From: an uncultured Bacilli bacterium
GTDB taxonomy: Bacteria > Bacillota_I > Bacilli_A > RF39 > UBA660
Direction: 5' to 3'
DNA length: 64,000 nt
Assembly (NCBI GenBank): GCA_934095825.1
Contig: CAKOKQ010000008.1
Coordinates: 1-64,000 of the forward strand
Part shown: positions 44,379 to 53,664 of the stretch, piece by piece
Position numbering within the stretch: position 1 is the first letter of the stretch
How the letters are laid out: each line of letters opens with the position of its first letter
The notes under the pieces: model-generated
The model's database searches: none
The model's input: the letters and a program-made list of their open reading frames with translations, nothing else
What the model was told of the DNA's origin: nothing
Translations under genes and position numbers: made by a program

Positions 44379-46850
44379 ATGGATAATAGAGAATCAAAAA
44401 ATGTAGTTAATGTAATGAAAGATTCCTTCATTAACTATGCAATGGATGTAATTATTGCTCGTGCATTGCCAGATTTGAGAGATGGTTTAAAACCAGTACA
44501 TCGTCGTATTTTATACACAATGTACGAAGATGGTTTAACTCCTGATAAAGCATTCCGTAAGAGTGCAACAACAGTAGGAGCTGTTTTAGGTAAGTACCAT
44601 CCACATGGCGATACCTCTGTTTATGATGCCATGGTAAGAATGGCTCAAGACTTTAGTTACCGTCATCCGTTAGTAGATGGTCATGGTAACTTTGGTTCCG
44701 TTGATGGATATGGTGCTGCTGCTTATCGTTATACAGAGGCTAGGTTATCAAAAATTTCTTTAGAATTATTAAGAGATATCAACAAGAATACAGTAGATTT
44801 TGTTCCTAACTTTGATCAGACGAAAAAAGAGCCAGTTGTAATTCCTAGTAGATTTCCAAATATTTTAGTAAATGGGACAATGGGAATTGCCGTAGGTATG
44901 GCAACAAATATTCCTCCTCATAATTTAGGAGAAGTAATTGATGGCTGTGTTGCTTATATTGATGATAACGATATTACTGTTGAAGGATTAATGAAGTATA
45001 TCAAAGGTCCAGATTTTCCAACTGGTGCTTCTATTTTAGGAAATAGAGGTATTAAACAGGCTTATGAAACTGGCCGTGGAACCATTACTATTAGAGCTCA
45101 TGCTGAAATTATTGAACATAACGGTAAACAACAAATAGTGTTTACAGATATTCCTTATCAAGTAACTAAGATGGAACTTCAAAAGAGAATTGCAGAATTA
45201 GTAAGAGATAAGGTACTTGAAGGAATTACTGATTTACATGATGAGTCAACATTAACCGAAATTAAGTTAGTTGTACATTTAAAAAAGGAAGCAAATGCTA
45301 ATGTAGTATTGAATAATTTATATAAGCATACCTCTTTACAAACTACTTATGGTATTATTTTCTTAATGTTAGACCAAGGTTTACCAAAAACTTTAAATTT
45401 AAAAGAAATTATTAGTAAATATATTGATTATCAAAGAGAAGTTATTTATAGAAGAACTAAATATGATTTAGAAAAAGCTGAAAAGCGTGTTCACATTTTA
45501 GAAGGTTATAAGATAGCTTTAGATAATTTAGATGCAGTAATTAACATAATAAGGAATGCAAAAGATGATGATACTGCTAAACATGAATTAATGACTAGAT
45601 TTAATTTAGATGATGTTCAAGCTGAATCTATATTAGAATTAAAGTTAAGAAGATTAACTGGTTTAGAACGCAGCAAGATTGAAGAAGAGTTAAACGATTT
45701 ATTAAAATTAATTGATGAATTAAAAGGTATTTTAGCAAGTGATGCGAAGATTTATGACATTATTAAACAAGAATTATTAGAAATTAAAGCTAAATATGCT
45801 GATGAGCGTCGTACAGAAATAGATATGACAGCCATTGATTATATTGATGATGAGGCGTTAATTCCGGAAGAAAATATAGTTGTAGCTTTAACTAATAAAG
45901 GCTATATTAAGAGAACTACCAGTGATACATTTAAATCACAAAATCGTGGTGGTGTTGGTGTTAAGGGTATGACTACTAATGAGGAAGATTTTGTAGAGCA
46001 TTTAGTAGACTTATCAACGCATGATTATTTATTATTCTTTACTAATAAAGGTAAAGTATATAGATTAAAAGGATATGAAATCCCACAATTTGGTCGTCAG
46101 TCAAAAGGATTACCAATAATTAATTTATTACAAATTGAAAAAGATGAGCGTATTAGTAGTGTAGTTAAGATTTCTGCAACTGATGATAAAAAATACTTGC
46201 TATTCGTAACAAAATATGGTATAATTAAAAAGACAAGTTTAACTCAATTTGAAAACATACGCCAAAATGGTAAAATTGCTATAACTTTAAAGGAAAATGA
46301 TGAGTTAATTGCTGTTAAAAAGACTAGCGGGGAAGACATGGTTTTGATTGGTTCAAGCGAAGGTCGCATGGTTAAATTTACCGAAGATGAAATCAGAGAT
46401 ATGGGACGCACTGCTAGTGGTGTTAAAGGTATAGATTTAGAAAACGATGCTATTGTAGTAGGTGCTGAAGTGGTAAGCGATGATGACAATATACTACTTG
46501 TAACAGAAAATGGTTATGGTAAGCAAACTAAGGTTGCTGACTTTAGACAAACTCGCAGAGGATCTAAAGGAGTTAAGGCGTTAAATATAACTGATAAGAA
46601 CGGTAAAATTGCTGACTTTAAAGTTATAGGTGATGCTAATGATGTAATAATTGTAACTGATTCTGGAATGATAATGAGAATGCCAATTAGTCAAATTAGC
46701 GTTTTAGGAAGAATTACTCAAGGCGTTCGATTAATTAATTTGAAAGATGGTCAAAAAGTATCAACAATTACTTTAATTAAATCTGAAGAACAGTTAGATG
46801 AAGATAGTACATCTATTGAAGCTAATATAGAAACAGCATCTGATAATTAA
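44379..46850 (+). CDS. gyrA: DNA gyrase subunit A
   Basis: 823 aa. N-terminal breakage-reunion domain with catalytic Tyr in [10 protein letters not shown] (about residue 121) and a C-terminal pinwheel with the gyrase box QNRGGVG, which marks it as GyrA and not ParC. The quinolone-determining stretch reads [10 protein letters not shown], with Thr at the position of E. coli Ser83. AGGAGGTG precedes the ATG, 10 nt after gyrB. The parS array follows. Confidence 0.96.
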   Translation: MDNRESKNVVNVMKDSFINYAMDVIIARALPDLRDGLKPVHRRILYTMYEDGLTPDKAFRKSATTVGAVLGKYHPHGDTSVYDAMVRMAQDFSYRHPLVDGHGNFGSVDGYGAAAYRYTEARLSKISLELLRDINKNTVDFVPNFDQTKKEPVVIPSRFPNILVNGTMGIAVGMATNIPPHNLGEVIDGCVAYIDDNDITVEGLMKYIKGPDFPTGASILGNRGIKQAYETGRGTITIRAHAEIIEHNGKQQIVFTDIPYQVTKMELQKRIAELVRDKVLEGITDLHDESTLTEIKLVVHLKKEANANVVLNNLYKHTSLQTTYGIIFLMLDQGLPKTLNLKEIISKYIDYQREVIYRRTKYDLEKAEKRVHILEGYKIALDNLDAVINIIRNAKDDDTAKHELMTRFNLDDVQAESILELKLRRLTGLERSKIEEELNDLLKLIDELKGILASDAKIYDIIKQELLEIKAKYADERRTEIDMTAIDYIDDEALIPEENIVVALTNKGYIKRTTSDTFKSQNRGGVGVKGMTTNEEDFVEHLVDLSTHDYLLFFTNKGKVYRLKGYEIPQFGRQSKGLPIINLLQIEKDERISSVVKISATDDKKYLLFVTKYGIIKKTSLTQFENIRQNGKIAITLKENDELIAVKKTSGEDMVLIGSSEGRMVKFTEDEIRDMGRTASGVKGIDLENDAIVVGAEVVSDDDNILLVTENGYGKQTKVADFRQTRRGSKGVKALNITDKNGKIADFKVIGDANDVIIVTDSGMIMRMPISQISVLGRITQGVRLINLKDGQKVSTITLIKSEEQLDEDSTSIEANIETASDN

Positions 46851-46856
46851 CATGAT

Positions 46857-47357
46857 TTATTTATATGTTTCACGTGAAACATATAAATAATCATATATAA
46901 ATTACAAATTTAAACAATGTTTCACGTGAAACATTGATTGTTAATAAATACTTATAATTGTTTTATTTAAATCAAAAGCAAATTCAAATATTATTTAATA
47001 TAAGTAAGCTAAATTTATATGTTTCACGTGAAACATATAAAAAATGTTGATATTTATAAGATAATAAATAAGACTTACTTAATATTTTAGTAAATTTTTA
47101 CTTGCTTTTTTATAAAAAAATTCAATGTTTCACGTGAAACATTGTTATTAACATATCTAGTGAAAAAGTATGATGTGTTGTATATTCGGTTTCTAAATTA
47201 TTTTGTAAAGAATTTAACTTATATTTAATTCACATATATAATAAATTTTTATTTACTTTATCAATTTGTTTTTTAATGTTTCACGTGAAACATTAAAAAA
47301 TGTTTATATAATAATTTGAAATTGAATAAATTTTTACAATGTTTCACGTGAAACATT
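46857..47357. promoter_or_regulatory. parS: parS array: six identical ParB/Spo0J sites
   Basis: TGTTTCACGTGAAACA occurs at 46866, 46918, 47020, 47126, 47277 and 47340 (start positions), each an exact palindrome and embedded in longer AT-rich palindromes of 22-34 bp. They fill the non-coding gap between gyrA and the SRP RNA; I see no gene among them. parS is the nucleation site of Spo0J/ParB for origin segregation. The ParB-family protein in this window is Noc-like, so the cognate Spo0J must be encoded elsewhere. Confidence 0.93.
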
Positions 47358-47428
47358 GTAAAAAAGTTATAAACATATTTTTGTACAGAACAAAAACAGA
47401 CTTATTAATGAATAAAGCAAAATTTTTA

Positions 47429-47457
47429 TTGTATCTTTTAGTAATTTATGATAATAT
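47429..47457 (+). promoter_or_regulatory. SRP RNA promoter
   Basis: TTGTAT (47429-47434), 17 bp, TAATAT (47452-47457), ending a few bases before the SRP RNA. Confidence 0.5.
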
Positions 47458-47460
47458 TAA

Positions 47461-47538
47461 GAGGTGCAATAAGTACATAGGAACCTGGTCAGGGTAGGAA
47501 TACAGCAGCCATAACTATCAATGCTTATGTGCACTTTT
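47461..47538 (+). ncRNA. ffs: Signal recognition particle RNA, small bacterial form
   Basis: The core GGAACCTGGTCAGG, then GGAATACAGCAGCC is the universally conserved SRP domain IV loop that binds Ffh. Flanking GGTGCAATAAG and CTTATGTGCAC pair to close the single long hairpin, and seven T follow as a terminator. No Alu domain, so this is the 4.5S-like form. Position between the gyrA region and tadA-dnaX is as in Bacillus (scr). Confidence 0.92.
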
Positions 47539-47555
47539 TTTATGGAGTTTAATAT

Positions 47556-47972
47556 ATGGAACAATACTTTGAATTACTATATAAATTGGCTTTAAAGGCC
47601 TATAAAAACGGCGATATTCCGGTATCTGCAGTTTTGATTAAAAACGGTAAAATCGTTGCTACAGGCTATAATAACAGGCATAGAAAAGGATATGTTTTAG
47701 GTCATGCAGAAATAAATGCTATTATCCAGGCTGAAAAGAAGATTAAGGACTTTCGATTAGATGGATATACCTTAATTACCACATTAAAACCATGTAAAAT
47801 GTGTCAGGCGGTAATTGAGGCTTCGAGAATTTCTAAAGTATACTATATTCTGGATGGTAAAGAAGACAAGAGTTATCCACAAGTAAATTATGAAAAGCTA
47901 GATAAAATAGACGAAAAATTTATTAATAGTTATTCAAAGTTATTTAATGATTTCTTTCAAAATATAAGATAA
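47556..47972 (+). CDS. tadA: tRNA(adenine34) deaminase TadA-like
   Basis: 138 aa. Zinc and catalytic motifs HAEINAI (about residue 52) and PCKMCQAVI (about 80) of the cytidine/adenosine deaminase fold. TadA converts A34 to inosine in tRNA-Arg. Slightly shorter than usual and with a divergent C-terminus, so another nucleoside deaminase cannot be excluded, but tadA-ffs-dnaX adjacency is the Bacillus order. A perfect DnaA box (47873) is in the coding sequence. Confidence 0.85.
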   Translation: MEQYFELLYKLALKAYKNGDIPVSAVLIKNGKIVATGYNNRHRKGYVLGHAEINAIIQAEKKIKDFRLDGYTLITTLKPCKMCQAVIEASRISKVYYILDGKEDKSYPQVNYEKLDKIDEKFINSYSKLFNDFFQNIR

Positions 47973-48012
47973 TTAAAATTAATTATGGTATAATAAGGAA
48001 CAAGGAGTTTTT

Positions 48013-49653
48013 ATGGATTATCAAGTATTATACAGAAAATATAGACCTCATGATTTTGATTCATTAGTAGGTCAAGAATATACTAAAAAATTATTAAAAA
48101 ATAGCGTTATAAATAATAAGTTTGCTCATGCCTATATTTTTACTGGGCCAAGGGGAACAGGTAAGACAAGTAGTGCCAAAATTTTTGCAAAAGCTATAAA
48201 TTGTTTACATTCAGTTGACGGAAATCCTTGTAATAAGTGTCAAAATTGTGTAAACTTTGAGAGCAGCCCAGATATTATTGAGTTAGATGCTGCTTCTAAT
48301 AATGGCGTAGATGACATAAGAGAAATAATTAATAATGTACGATTGGCCCCAAGTAGTATGAAAATTAAAGTCTATATTATAGATGAATTTCATATGTTAT
48401 CCACAAGTGCTTTTAATGCGTTATTACTTACTTTGGAAGAACCACCCAAAGATGTTGTATTTATTTTAGCAACAACTGATATTCAAAGTGTCCCTATTAC
48501 GGTTTTATCAAGATGTCAGAGATTTGATTTTAAACCAATTTCAATGCAAGATATTGAAAATAGATTAAAATATGTATGCACTGAAGAAAAATTAAAGGTA
48601 ACTGATGATGCTATTAAAGAAATAGCGATGATGTCTAATGGTGGTTTAAGAGATGCTTTAAGTATTTTAGATCAAGTGGCAGGTAATGGTGAAGAAATTG
48701 ATGTTCAAGATGTAATTGCTAATTTTGGCGGTATATCTAATAAAAAAATTAATCAATTATTGAATTACTATGAGAATAATAATATTAGTGAATTAATTGA
48801 TTATATAAACGAAATAAAAAATGATGGTATTGATATAAAAGTATTAATTGATAAGATAATTACAAGAATTAAAAGTATATTAATTGATATTAAATTAGAT
48901 AAATATAATGGTAAGCTATATTTTGACAATTTATATAATTTGGTATTTGAATTAAATAAGTTATTAACTGGTGAACGAAATGGTGCCAATTATTATGATT
49001 TATTAGAAATTGTCTTTTTAAAGTATATAAATTATTTCCCGGGAAATAATTTTGTGGATAAAAAAGCTATAAAGTTAACTGATAGTAAAAAAGAAATGCC
49101 TGCTATTAAGGATGCAGAAGAAAAGTCTGTAATTTCGGCTCCTGTAATAGAGCAAGCAATTATTTCCCAAAAAAATCAAGTTCAAGAAAAAAATAAAGAT
49201 ATTGATTTTGATATTGATATAAGAATAAATAATACTTTTGTTAACGCTAAAAAAGATTATTTGAATAATATAAAGAGTAAATGGAATGATTTTGTTATTT
49301 ATGAAAGTAATTCAAATAAAGCGATGATTTCTTATTTAGCAGATACTAATATTGTAGCGGCTTCCGATAAATATGTTATCTTAACAAATAATTTAGATAT
49401 TACTAATGATTTAATTAATCAAAATATTAAAACATTAGAAAAAGATTTTAATTTATTTTTCAATGGTAATTACTATTTAGTTGCTATTTCACCAAAAAAA
49501 TGGGAACAAGAGAGAAATAAATATATAAATAATATCAAAAATGGTTATAAATATGAGATAATAGATAATGATATAATTATTAAAGAAGATAAAAGTGAGT
49601 TAGAGAAAATAGCCAATGAAATCTTTGGAAATAATTATAAAAAAGTAGAATAA
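48013..49653 (+). CDS. dnaX: DNA polymerase III gamma/tau subunit
   Basis: 546 aa. AAA+ clamp-loader ATPase: Walker A GPRGTGKTS (about residues 43-51), four-Cys zinc module CNKCQNC, DEFHML and the sensor SRCQRFDF. Residues from about 335 on are the variable tau-like tail. A 24-bp Noc-type palindrome and an adjoining DnaA box lie in the coding sequence (49029-49061), encoding NYFPGNNFVDKK. An extended -10 TGG-TATAAT (47986-47994) precedes the gene. Confidence 0.94.
   Translation: MDYQVLYRKYRPHDFDSLVGQEYTKKLLKNSVINNKFAHAYIFTGPRGTGKTSSAKIFAKAINCLHSVDGNPCNKCQNCVNFESSPDIIELDAASNNGVDDIREIINNVRLAPSSMKIKVYIIDEFHMLSTSAFNALLLTLEEPPKDVVFILATTDIQSVPITVLSRCQRFDFKPISMQDIENRLKYVCTEEKLKVTDDAIKEIAMMSNGGLRDALSILDQVAGNGEEIDVQDVIANFGGISNKKINQLLNYYENNNISELIDYINEIKNDGIDIKVLIDKIITRIKSILIDIKLDKYNGKLYFDNLYNLVFELNKLLTGERNGANYYDLLEIVFLKYINYFPGNNFVDKKAIKLTDSKKEMPAIKDAEEKSVISAPVIEQAIISQKNQVQEKNKDIDFDIDIRINNTFVNAKKDYLNNIKSKWNDFVIYESNSNKAMISYLADTNIVAASDKYVILTNNLDITNDLINQNIKTLEKDFNLFFNGNYYLVAISPKKWEQERNKYINNIKNGYKYEIIDNDIIIKEDKSELEKIANEIFGNNYKKVE
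49029..49052. promoter_or_regulatory. NBS: Noc-binding-site palindrome inside dnaX
   Basis: 24-bp perfect palindrome around ATTTCCCGGGAAAT, the published Bacillus Noc consensus. A perfect DnaA box TGTGGATAA follows directly (49053-49061). Confidence 0.8.
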
Positions 49654-49666
49654 GGAGATTTTTATT

Positions 49667-49960
49667 ATGAATATGCAAAATTTAATGGCTCAAGCCCAAA
49701 GAATGCAAAGAGATATTATGAAGAAGAAAGAAGAAGTTGAGAAGAAAACTTTTATTGGTTCTAGTGAATTAGTTACAGTAACTGTGAATGGTAAAAAAGA
49801 ATTACAAAAAGTTGAATTCTCTTCTAATGTTGCTGCCGATGATTTAGATATTTTACAAGATATGATAGTCATTGCAACAAATAAAGCTATGGAACAAGTA
49901 GATGCTGCTATGGAAAGTGCAATGGGACAATATGGCAGTATGTTTAACGGTTTATTCTAA
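49667..49960 (+). CDS. Nucleoid-associated protein YbaB/EbfC
   Basis: 97 aa. MNMQNLMAQAQRMQRDI, then a central VTVTVNGKKELQKVEF and a C-terminal helix define the YbaB/EbfC DNA-binding dimer family. Located between dnaX and recR as in nearly all firmicutes. Its TAA stop shares one base with the recR ATG. AAGGAGA upstream. Confidence 0.93.
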   Translation: MNMQNLMAQAQRMQRDIMKKKEEVEKKTFIGSSELVTVTVNGKKELQKVEFSSNVAADDLDILQDMIVIATNKAMEQVDAAMESAMGQYGSMFNGLF

Positions 49961-50562
49961 TGATATATCCAAAAGTCTTAATGGATTTAATTGAGTATTT
50001 TAAGAAGCTACCTGGTGTTGGTGAAAAAAGTGCGGAGCGTATGGCTTTAGCACTTTTAGACATTAACACGGATGATGTTAATGCTTTTGCTGATGCTATG
50101 TGTAATGCAAAATTGAAATTACACCCTTGTCCTGTTTGCGGTTGTCTTACAGAATTAGAAGTATGTCCAATTTGTTCAAGTGAAGCTCGCGATAATAATT
50201 TGATTTGTGTTTTAGAAGATTATAAAGGAGTATTTGCTTTTGAAAAAACAGGAAAGTTTAATGGAAAATATCATGTATTAAATGGATTGATTTCGCCAAT
50301 TGATGACATTGGTCCTGAAGACATAAATATCTTTGGATTAATTGAACGAATTAAAGATATGCCAGCAGTGGAATTGATTATAGCATTGAAACCATCTATT
50401 GAAGGAGAGACAACTACCCTTTATTTGAAGAAGGTATTAGAGAAGTATCCCAATGTTAAAATATCACGCTTGTCTTATGGAATTCCAATGGGCGTTGATA
50501 TTGATTATTTAGATGAATTAACATTATTAAATGCTTTAAGTGAAAGAAAAAATATTACATAA
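49960..50562 (+). CDS. recR: Recombination mediator protein RecR
   Basis: 200 aa. Helix-hairpin-helix (LPGVGEKSAERMAL), four-Cys zinc finger (CPVCG to CPIC), Toprim domain (CVLEDYKGVFAFE) and Walker-like ending SRLSYGIPMGVDIDYLDELT. Works with RecO and RecF at stalled forks. Overlaps ybaB by one base. Confidence 0.95.
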   Translation: MIYPKVLMDLIEYFKKLPGVGEKSAERMALALLDINTDDVNAFADAMCNAKLKLHPCPVCGCLTELEVCPICSSEARDNNLICVLEDYKGVFAFEKTGKFNGKYHVLNGLISPIDDIGPEDINIFGLIERIKDMPAVELIIALKPSIEGETTTLYLKKVLEKYPNVKISRLSYGIPMGVDIDYLDELTLLNALSERKNIT

Positions 50563-50600
50563 AGTATAAATTTCAATCATATATTGAATTGGTGATTTGA

Positions 50601-50786
50601 ATGCGTAATTTTATTAAAATATTAAAAAAAATAATTTTTTCTTTTTTATTATTATTTGGATTAAATACTATGTTAAAATATGTAGGTATAATTATTCCTA
50701 TTAACTTTATTAATTTATTAGTAACTTATTTTTTAGGAGCTTTTGGAATTATATCTTTAATAATAATAAAATTTTTTGTAATATAG
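50601..50786 (+). CDS. bofA: BofA-like pro-sigma-K processing inhibitor
   Basis: 61 aa with two hydrophobic helices. NTMLKYVGIIIPINFINLL followed by VTYFLGAFGIISLIIIKFF matches the BofA pattern (IPIN, then GxxGxxxLxxLK). In Bacillus BofA inhibits the SpoIVFB protease in the mother cell until late sporulation, and bofA lies just downstream of recR. The upstream TTGGTGATTTGA gives a plausible ribosome-binding site. Confidence 0.75.
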   Translation: MRNFIKILKKIIFSFLLLFGLNTMLKYVGIIIPINFINLLVTYFLGAFGIISLIIIKFFVI

Positions 50787-50803
50787 TAGTATGGAGATGA
50801 AGT

Positions 50804-51622
50804 ATGAGTAGTTTAAAAATGATACAAGGTTTAATTAATAAATATGAGATTGGAAGACTATCTCACGCTTTTTTAGTTGAGACAAATAACATTGAATTAT
50901 GTTTAGAAGACCTCAAGAAGTTTGTTAAGTATATTAATTGTTCAGAAAAATATAGTGATAATTGTACTAAATGTAATTTATGTAAATTAATAGATCTAAA
51001 AAATTTACCTAGTTTAACAATTATTGAACCTGATGGAATGAGTATTAAGAAAAATCAGTTAGAAGAATTACAAGATAAATATAGTATGAAACCGGTTTAC
51101 TCAAAATATAATACTTATATTATTTTAAATGCCGAATTAATGAATGCTTCTTCTGCCAATAGTATTTTAAAATTTTTAGAAGAGCCAACTGATCATATTA
51201 TTGGTTTTTTAGTAACTAATAATAAAGAAAAAATGTTAGATACAATTATTAGTAGATGTCAGAATATTAAATTTATATATGATGAGAAAAGTAAAAGTGA
51301 TGAAAAAATTAAATTAATGGCAACTGAGTACTTGAATCAAATTGAAAATGATAACTCTTTCTTAATAAATAAAACATTGATTTTAAATGTCATAACTACT
51401 AGACAAGAAGTTAATAATTTATTTTTGGAAATTTTACATCAATTAATGGAAAAAATTAAAACAAATTATTTCCCGGGAAATAATTTTGTGGATAAAAAAA
51501 TAAAAAAATATAATGAAGAGATAGAAATAGTTCGAAAAGTATTAGTTATGATAAAACAGAATGTTAATTTAGAATTAATATTAGATTATTTTGTGATAGA
51601 GATGAGGAAATTAGATGAATGA
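50804..51622 (+). CDS. holB: DNA polymerase III delta' subunit
   Basis: 272 aa. Clamp-loader AAA+ fold without Walker A, a Cys cluster CTKCNLCKL, SANSILKFLEEP and the SRCQNIKF sensor. A 24-bp Noc-type palindrome plus DnaA box (51463-51495), identical to that in dnaX, encodes NYFPGNNFVDKK here as well. Overlaps ricT by 8 nt. Confidence 0.9.
   Translation: MSSLKMIQGLINKYEIGRLSHAFLVETNNIELCLEDLKKFVKYINCSEKYSDNCTKCNLCKLIDLKNLPSLTIIEPDGMSIKKNQLEELQDKYSMKPVYSKYNTYIILNAELMNASSANSILKFLEEPTDHIIGFLVTNNKEKMLDTIISRCQNIKFIYDEKSKSDEKIKLMATEYLNQIENDNSFLINKTLILNVITTRQEVNNLFLEILHQLMEKIKTNYFPGNNFVDKKIKKYNEEIEIVRKVLVMIKQNVNLELILDYFVIEMRKLDE
51463..51486. promoter_or_regulatory. NBS: Noc-binding-site palindrome inside holB
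   Basis: Same 24-bp palindrome as at 49029, again directly followed by a perfect DnaA box (51487-51495). Confidence 0.8.
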
Positions 51623-52403
51623 AATTTATAAAGTTTTAATTGAAGATAAAAAAAGTATTAATGCCTTGTCTAATTCTGGGAAATATTTAGCTGGTGATAA
51701 TGTCGTTATTAAAACTAGTCGTGGTGAACAATATGGAAAAATTGATGGAGTGGTACTAGATAAAAATAATGAAATAAATGATATATATATAATAAGGAAA
51801 GCAAATAAGAAAGATTATAATAATTATTTAAAAAATTTGCGTTTAAGTGAGGATATGTTAAAGTTTGCTAGAGCCGAAGCAACTAAGTTAAAATTAAATA
51901 TGAATCTTATAAGTGCAGATGTAACATTGGATAATAAGCATTTGTTATATCAATTTGTTGCTGATGAAAGAGTTGATTTCCGTGAGTTAGCTAAGTCTAT
52001 TGCTGGAAAATATAAATTAAGAGTCGAACTAAGACAAATTGGGGCTCGTGATAAAGCTAAACTAATTGAGGGTATTGGTCCTTGTGGTCGCCCTTTATGT
52101 TGTACAAGTTTTTTAGATAAACTTGATTCAATAAGTATGAATATGGCTAAGAATCAAGGCTTGGCTTTGAATCCTTCTAAGATAAATGGAGCTTGTGGTA
52201 GATTGATGTGTTGTTTAACTTATGAAAATGATAATTATGCAGAATGTAGAAAACAATTACCAGAAATTGGAAAAATAGTTGAAACCGAATTTGGCACTGG
52301 TAAAGTTATTAGTGAGGATGTATTAAATTTAAAATATACAGTTAATATTAATAATGAGTTAAAAGAAATTAAGGTAGTTAATGATGGAAATAGAAAAGAA
52401 TGA
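51615..52403 (+). CDS. ricT: PSP1 domain protein RicT (YaaT)
   Basis: 262 aa. The PSP1 core contains ELRQIGARDKAKLIEGIGPC, then CGRPLCCTSF and GACGRLMCCLTYE, the Cys pairs that in Bacillus bind iron-sulphur clusters in the RicAFT complex controlling RNase Y, and so sporulation, competence and biofilm. Follows holB as yaaT does in Bacillus. Confidence 0.92.
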   Translation: MNEIYKVLIEDKKSINALSNSGKYLAGDNVVIKTSRGEQYGKIDGVVLDKNNEINDIYIIRKANKKDYNNYLKNLRLSEDMLKFARAEATKLKLNMNLISADVTLDNKHLLYQFVADERVDFRELAKSIAGKYKLRVELRQIGARDKAKLIEGIGPCGRPLCCTSFLDKLDSISMNMAKNQGLALNPSKINGACGRLMCCLTYENDNYAECRKQLPEIGKIVETEFGTGKVISEDVLNLKYTVNINNELKEIKVVNDGNRKE

Positions 52404-53097
52404 TTTATATGATTATGGTATGAAAATATATCAAGCTAAAAATTTATTTAAGTTTTCTATAGATAGTATTCTTTTAGCGGAATTTGTAGATATAAGATGG
52501 AATAGTAATTTAATAGTAGATTTTTGTACTGGTAATGCTGCCGTTCCTTTAATTTTGTCTACTAAGTATAAAAGTCAAATAATTGGTTTTGAAATTCAAA
52601 AGCAAGTTTCTACACTTGCTTACAATTCTGTTTTATTGAATAATTTAGAAAAGCAGATTAAAATAATTAATGATAATTTAAGTACAGCTTTAGAGTATAT
52701 CTTACCAGAGACAGTAGATGCTATTACATGTAATCCGCCATACTTTAAAATAAATGAAGGTTCGTATTTAAATGATGATGAAGGTAAAAGATTAGCGCGT
52801 CATGAAATTGCTACTAATTTAGAACAAATTGTTATGACTGCGAAATATTTATTGAAAAATCGTGCACCTTTATATTTGGTACATAGACCAGAAAGATTAA
52901 TTGAAATAATAAATGTTTTAAATAAATATAAATTTAGTATCAAAAAAATTCAACTAGTTTATTCTAGTTTTGATAAACCAGCTGTTATGGTTTTAATCAA
53001 AGCAACAAAAAATGGCGCCGACGGAGTAATAATTAATCCGCCACTTAATATTTCTAATAGAAGTACATATAAAAATATATTTAGCAAGGAGCAGTAA
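52381..53097 (+). CDS. tRNA1(Val) (adenine37-N6)-methyltransferase family protein (YabB-like)
   Basis: 238 aa. SAM-binding VDFCTGNAAVPLIL (about residues 40-53) and catalytic NPPYF (about 119-123) place it among the N6-adenine methyltransferases of the TrmN6/YfiC type. Starts inside ricT (23-nt overlap) with AAGG upstream. In Bacillus yabB follows yaaT-yabA; yabA is missing here. Confidence 0.88.
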   Translation: MMEIEKNDLYDYGMKIYQAKNLFKFSIDSILLAEFVDIRWNSNLIVDFCTGNAAVPLILSTKYKSQIIGFEIQKQVSTLAYNSVLLNNLEKQIKIINDNLSTALEYILPETVDAITCNPPYFKINEGSYLNDDEGKRLARHEIATNLEQIVMTAKYLLKNRAPLYLVHRPERLIEIINVLNKYKFSIKKIQLVYSSFDKPAVMVLIKATKNGADGVIINPPLNISNRSTYKNIFSKEQ

Positions 53098-53099
53098 AA

Positions 53100-53651
53100 A
53101 TGAAATTAATTGTTGGATTAGGTAATCCAGGTAAAGAATATGAAAATACAAGACACAATATTGGTTTTATGGTTTTAAATTATTTCCCGGGAAATAATTT
53201 GTGGAAAGAAAAATTCAATGGCATGTACTGTCAACAAAATGTAAAGGGTGAAAAAGTTATTTTTTTAAAACCGCTTACATATATGAACCTTTCTGGTGAT
53301 TGTGTAATTAAGTATGTAAAATATTTTGATATTGATATAGATGACATTTTAATAATTCAAGATGATTTAGATTTACCATATATGCAGTATCGTTTAAAGT
53401 ATGATAGTTCCGCTGGTGGGCATAATGGAATTAAGTCAATAATTAATAATTTAGGTACCCAAAAAATTCCAAGATTAAAAATTGGAATTGCTCATGATCG
53501 TAGTATAGATACAAAAGATTATGTTCTTGGTCATTTTAATAAAGATGATTTAAAATTGTTTGAAGAAAAAACACAAGTATTTAATAATATTATAGAAGAT
53601 TTTATTTCCCAAGATATTAATTATTGCATGGCAAATTATAATAGAAAATAG
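53100..53651 (+). CDS. pth: Peptidyl-tRNA hydrolase
   Basis: 183 aa. GLGNPGKEYENTRHNIGFMV contains the catalytic His (HNIG), KPLTYMNLSG and DDLDLP follow, and GGHNGIKSI is complete. The segment after VLN, where the family has a helix such as DxLA, reads NYFPGNNLWKEKF and is encoded by a Noc-type palindrome. Two nt after the methyltransferase gene. Confidence 0.94.
   Translation: MKLIVGLGNPGKEYENTRHNIGFMVLNYFPGNNLWKEKFNGMYCQQNVKGEKVIFLKPLTYMNLSGDCVIKYVKYFDIDIDDILIIQDDLDLPYMQYRLKYDSSAGGHNGIKSIINNLGTQKIPRLKIGIAHDRSIDTKDYVLGHFNKDDLKLFEEKTQVFNNIIEDFISQDINYCMANYNRK
53177..53200. promoter_or_regulatory. NBS: Noc-binding-site palindrome inside pth
   Basis: Same 24-bp palindrome as in dnaX and holB. 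The sequence after it (TGTGGAAAG) matches a DnaA box at 7 of 9 positions only. Confidence 0.78.
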
Positions 53652-53664
53652 ATAGGTAATTGTT

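Noticed and set aside
46857..47357. Series of transcription terminators after gyrA
   Set aside because: The palindromes share an exact TGTTTCACGTGAAACA core and have T-runs on the left and A-runs on the right, the wrong polarity for plus-strand terminators; parS explains them.
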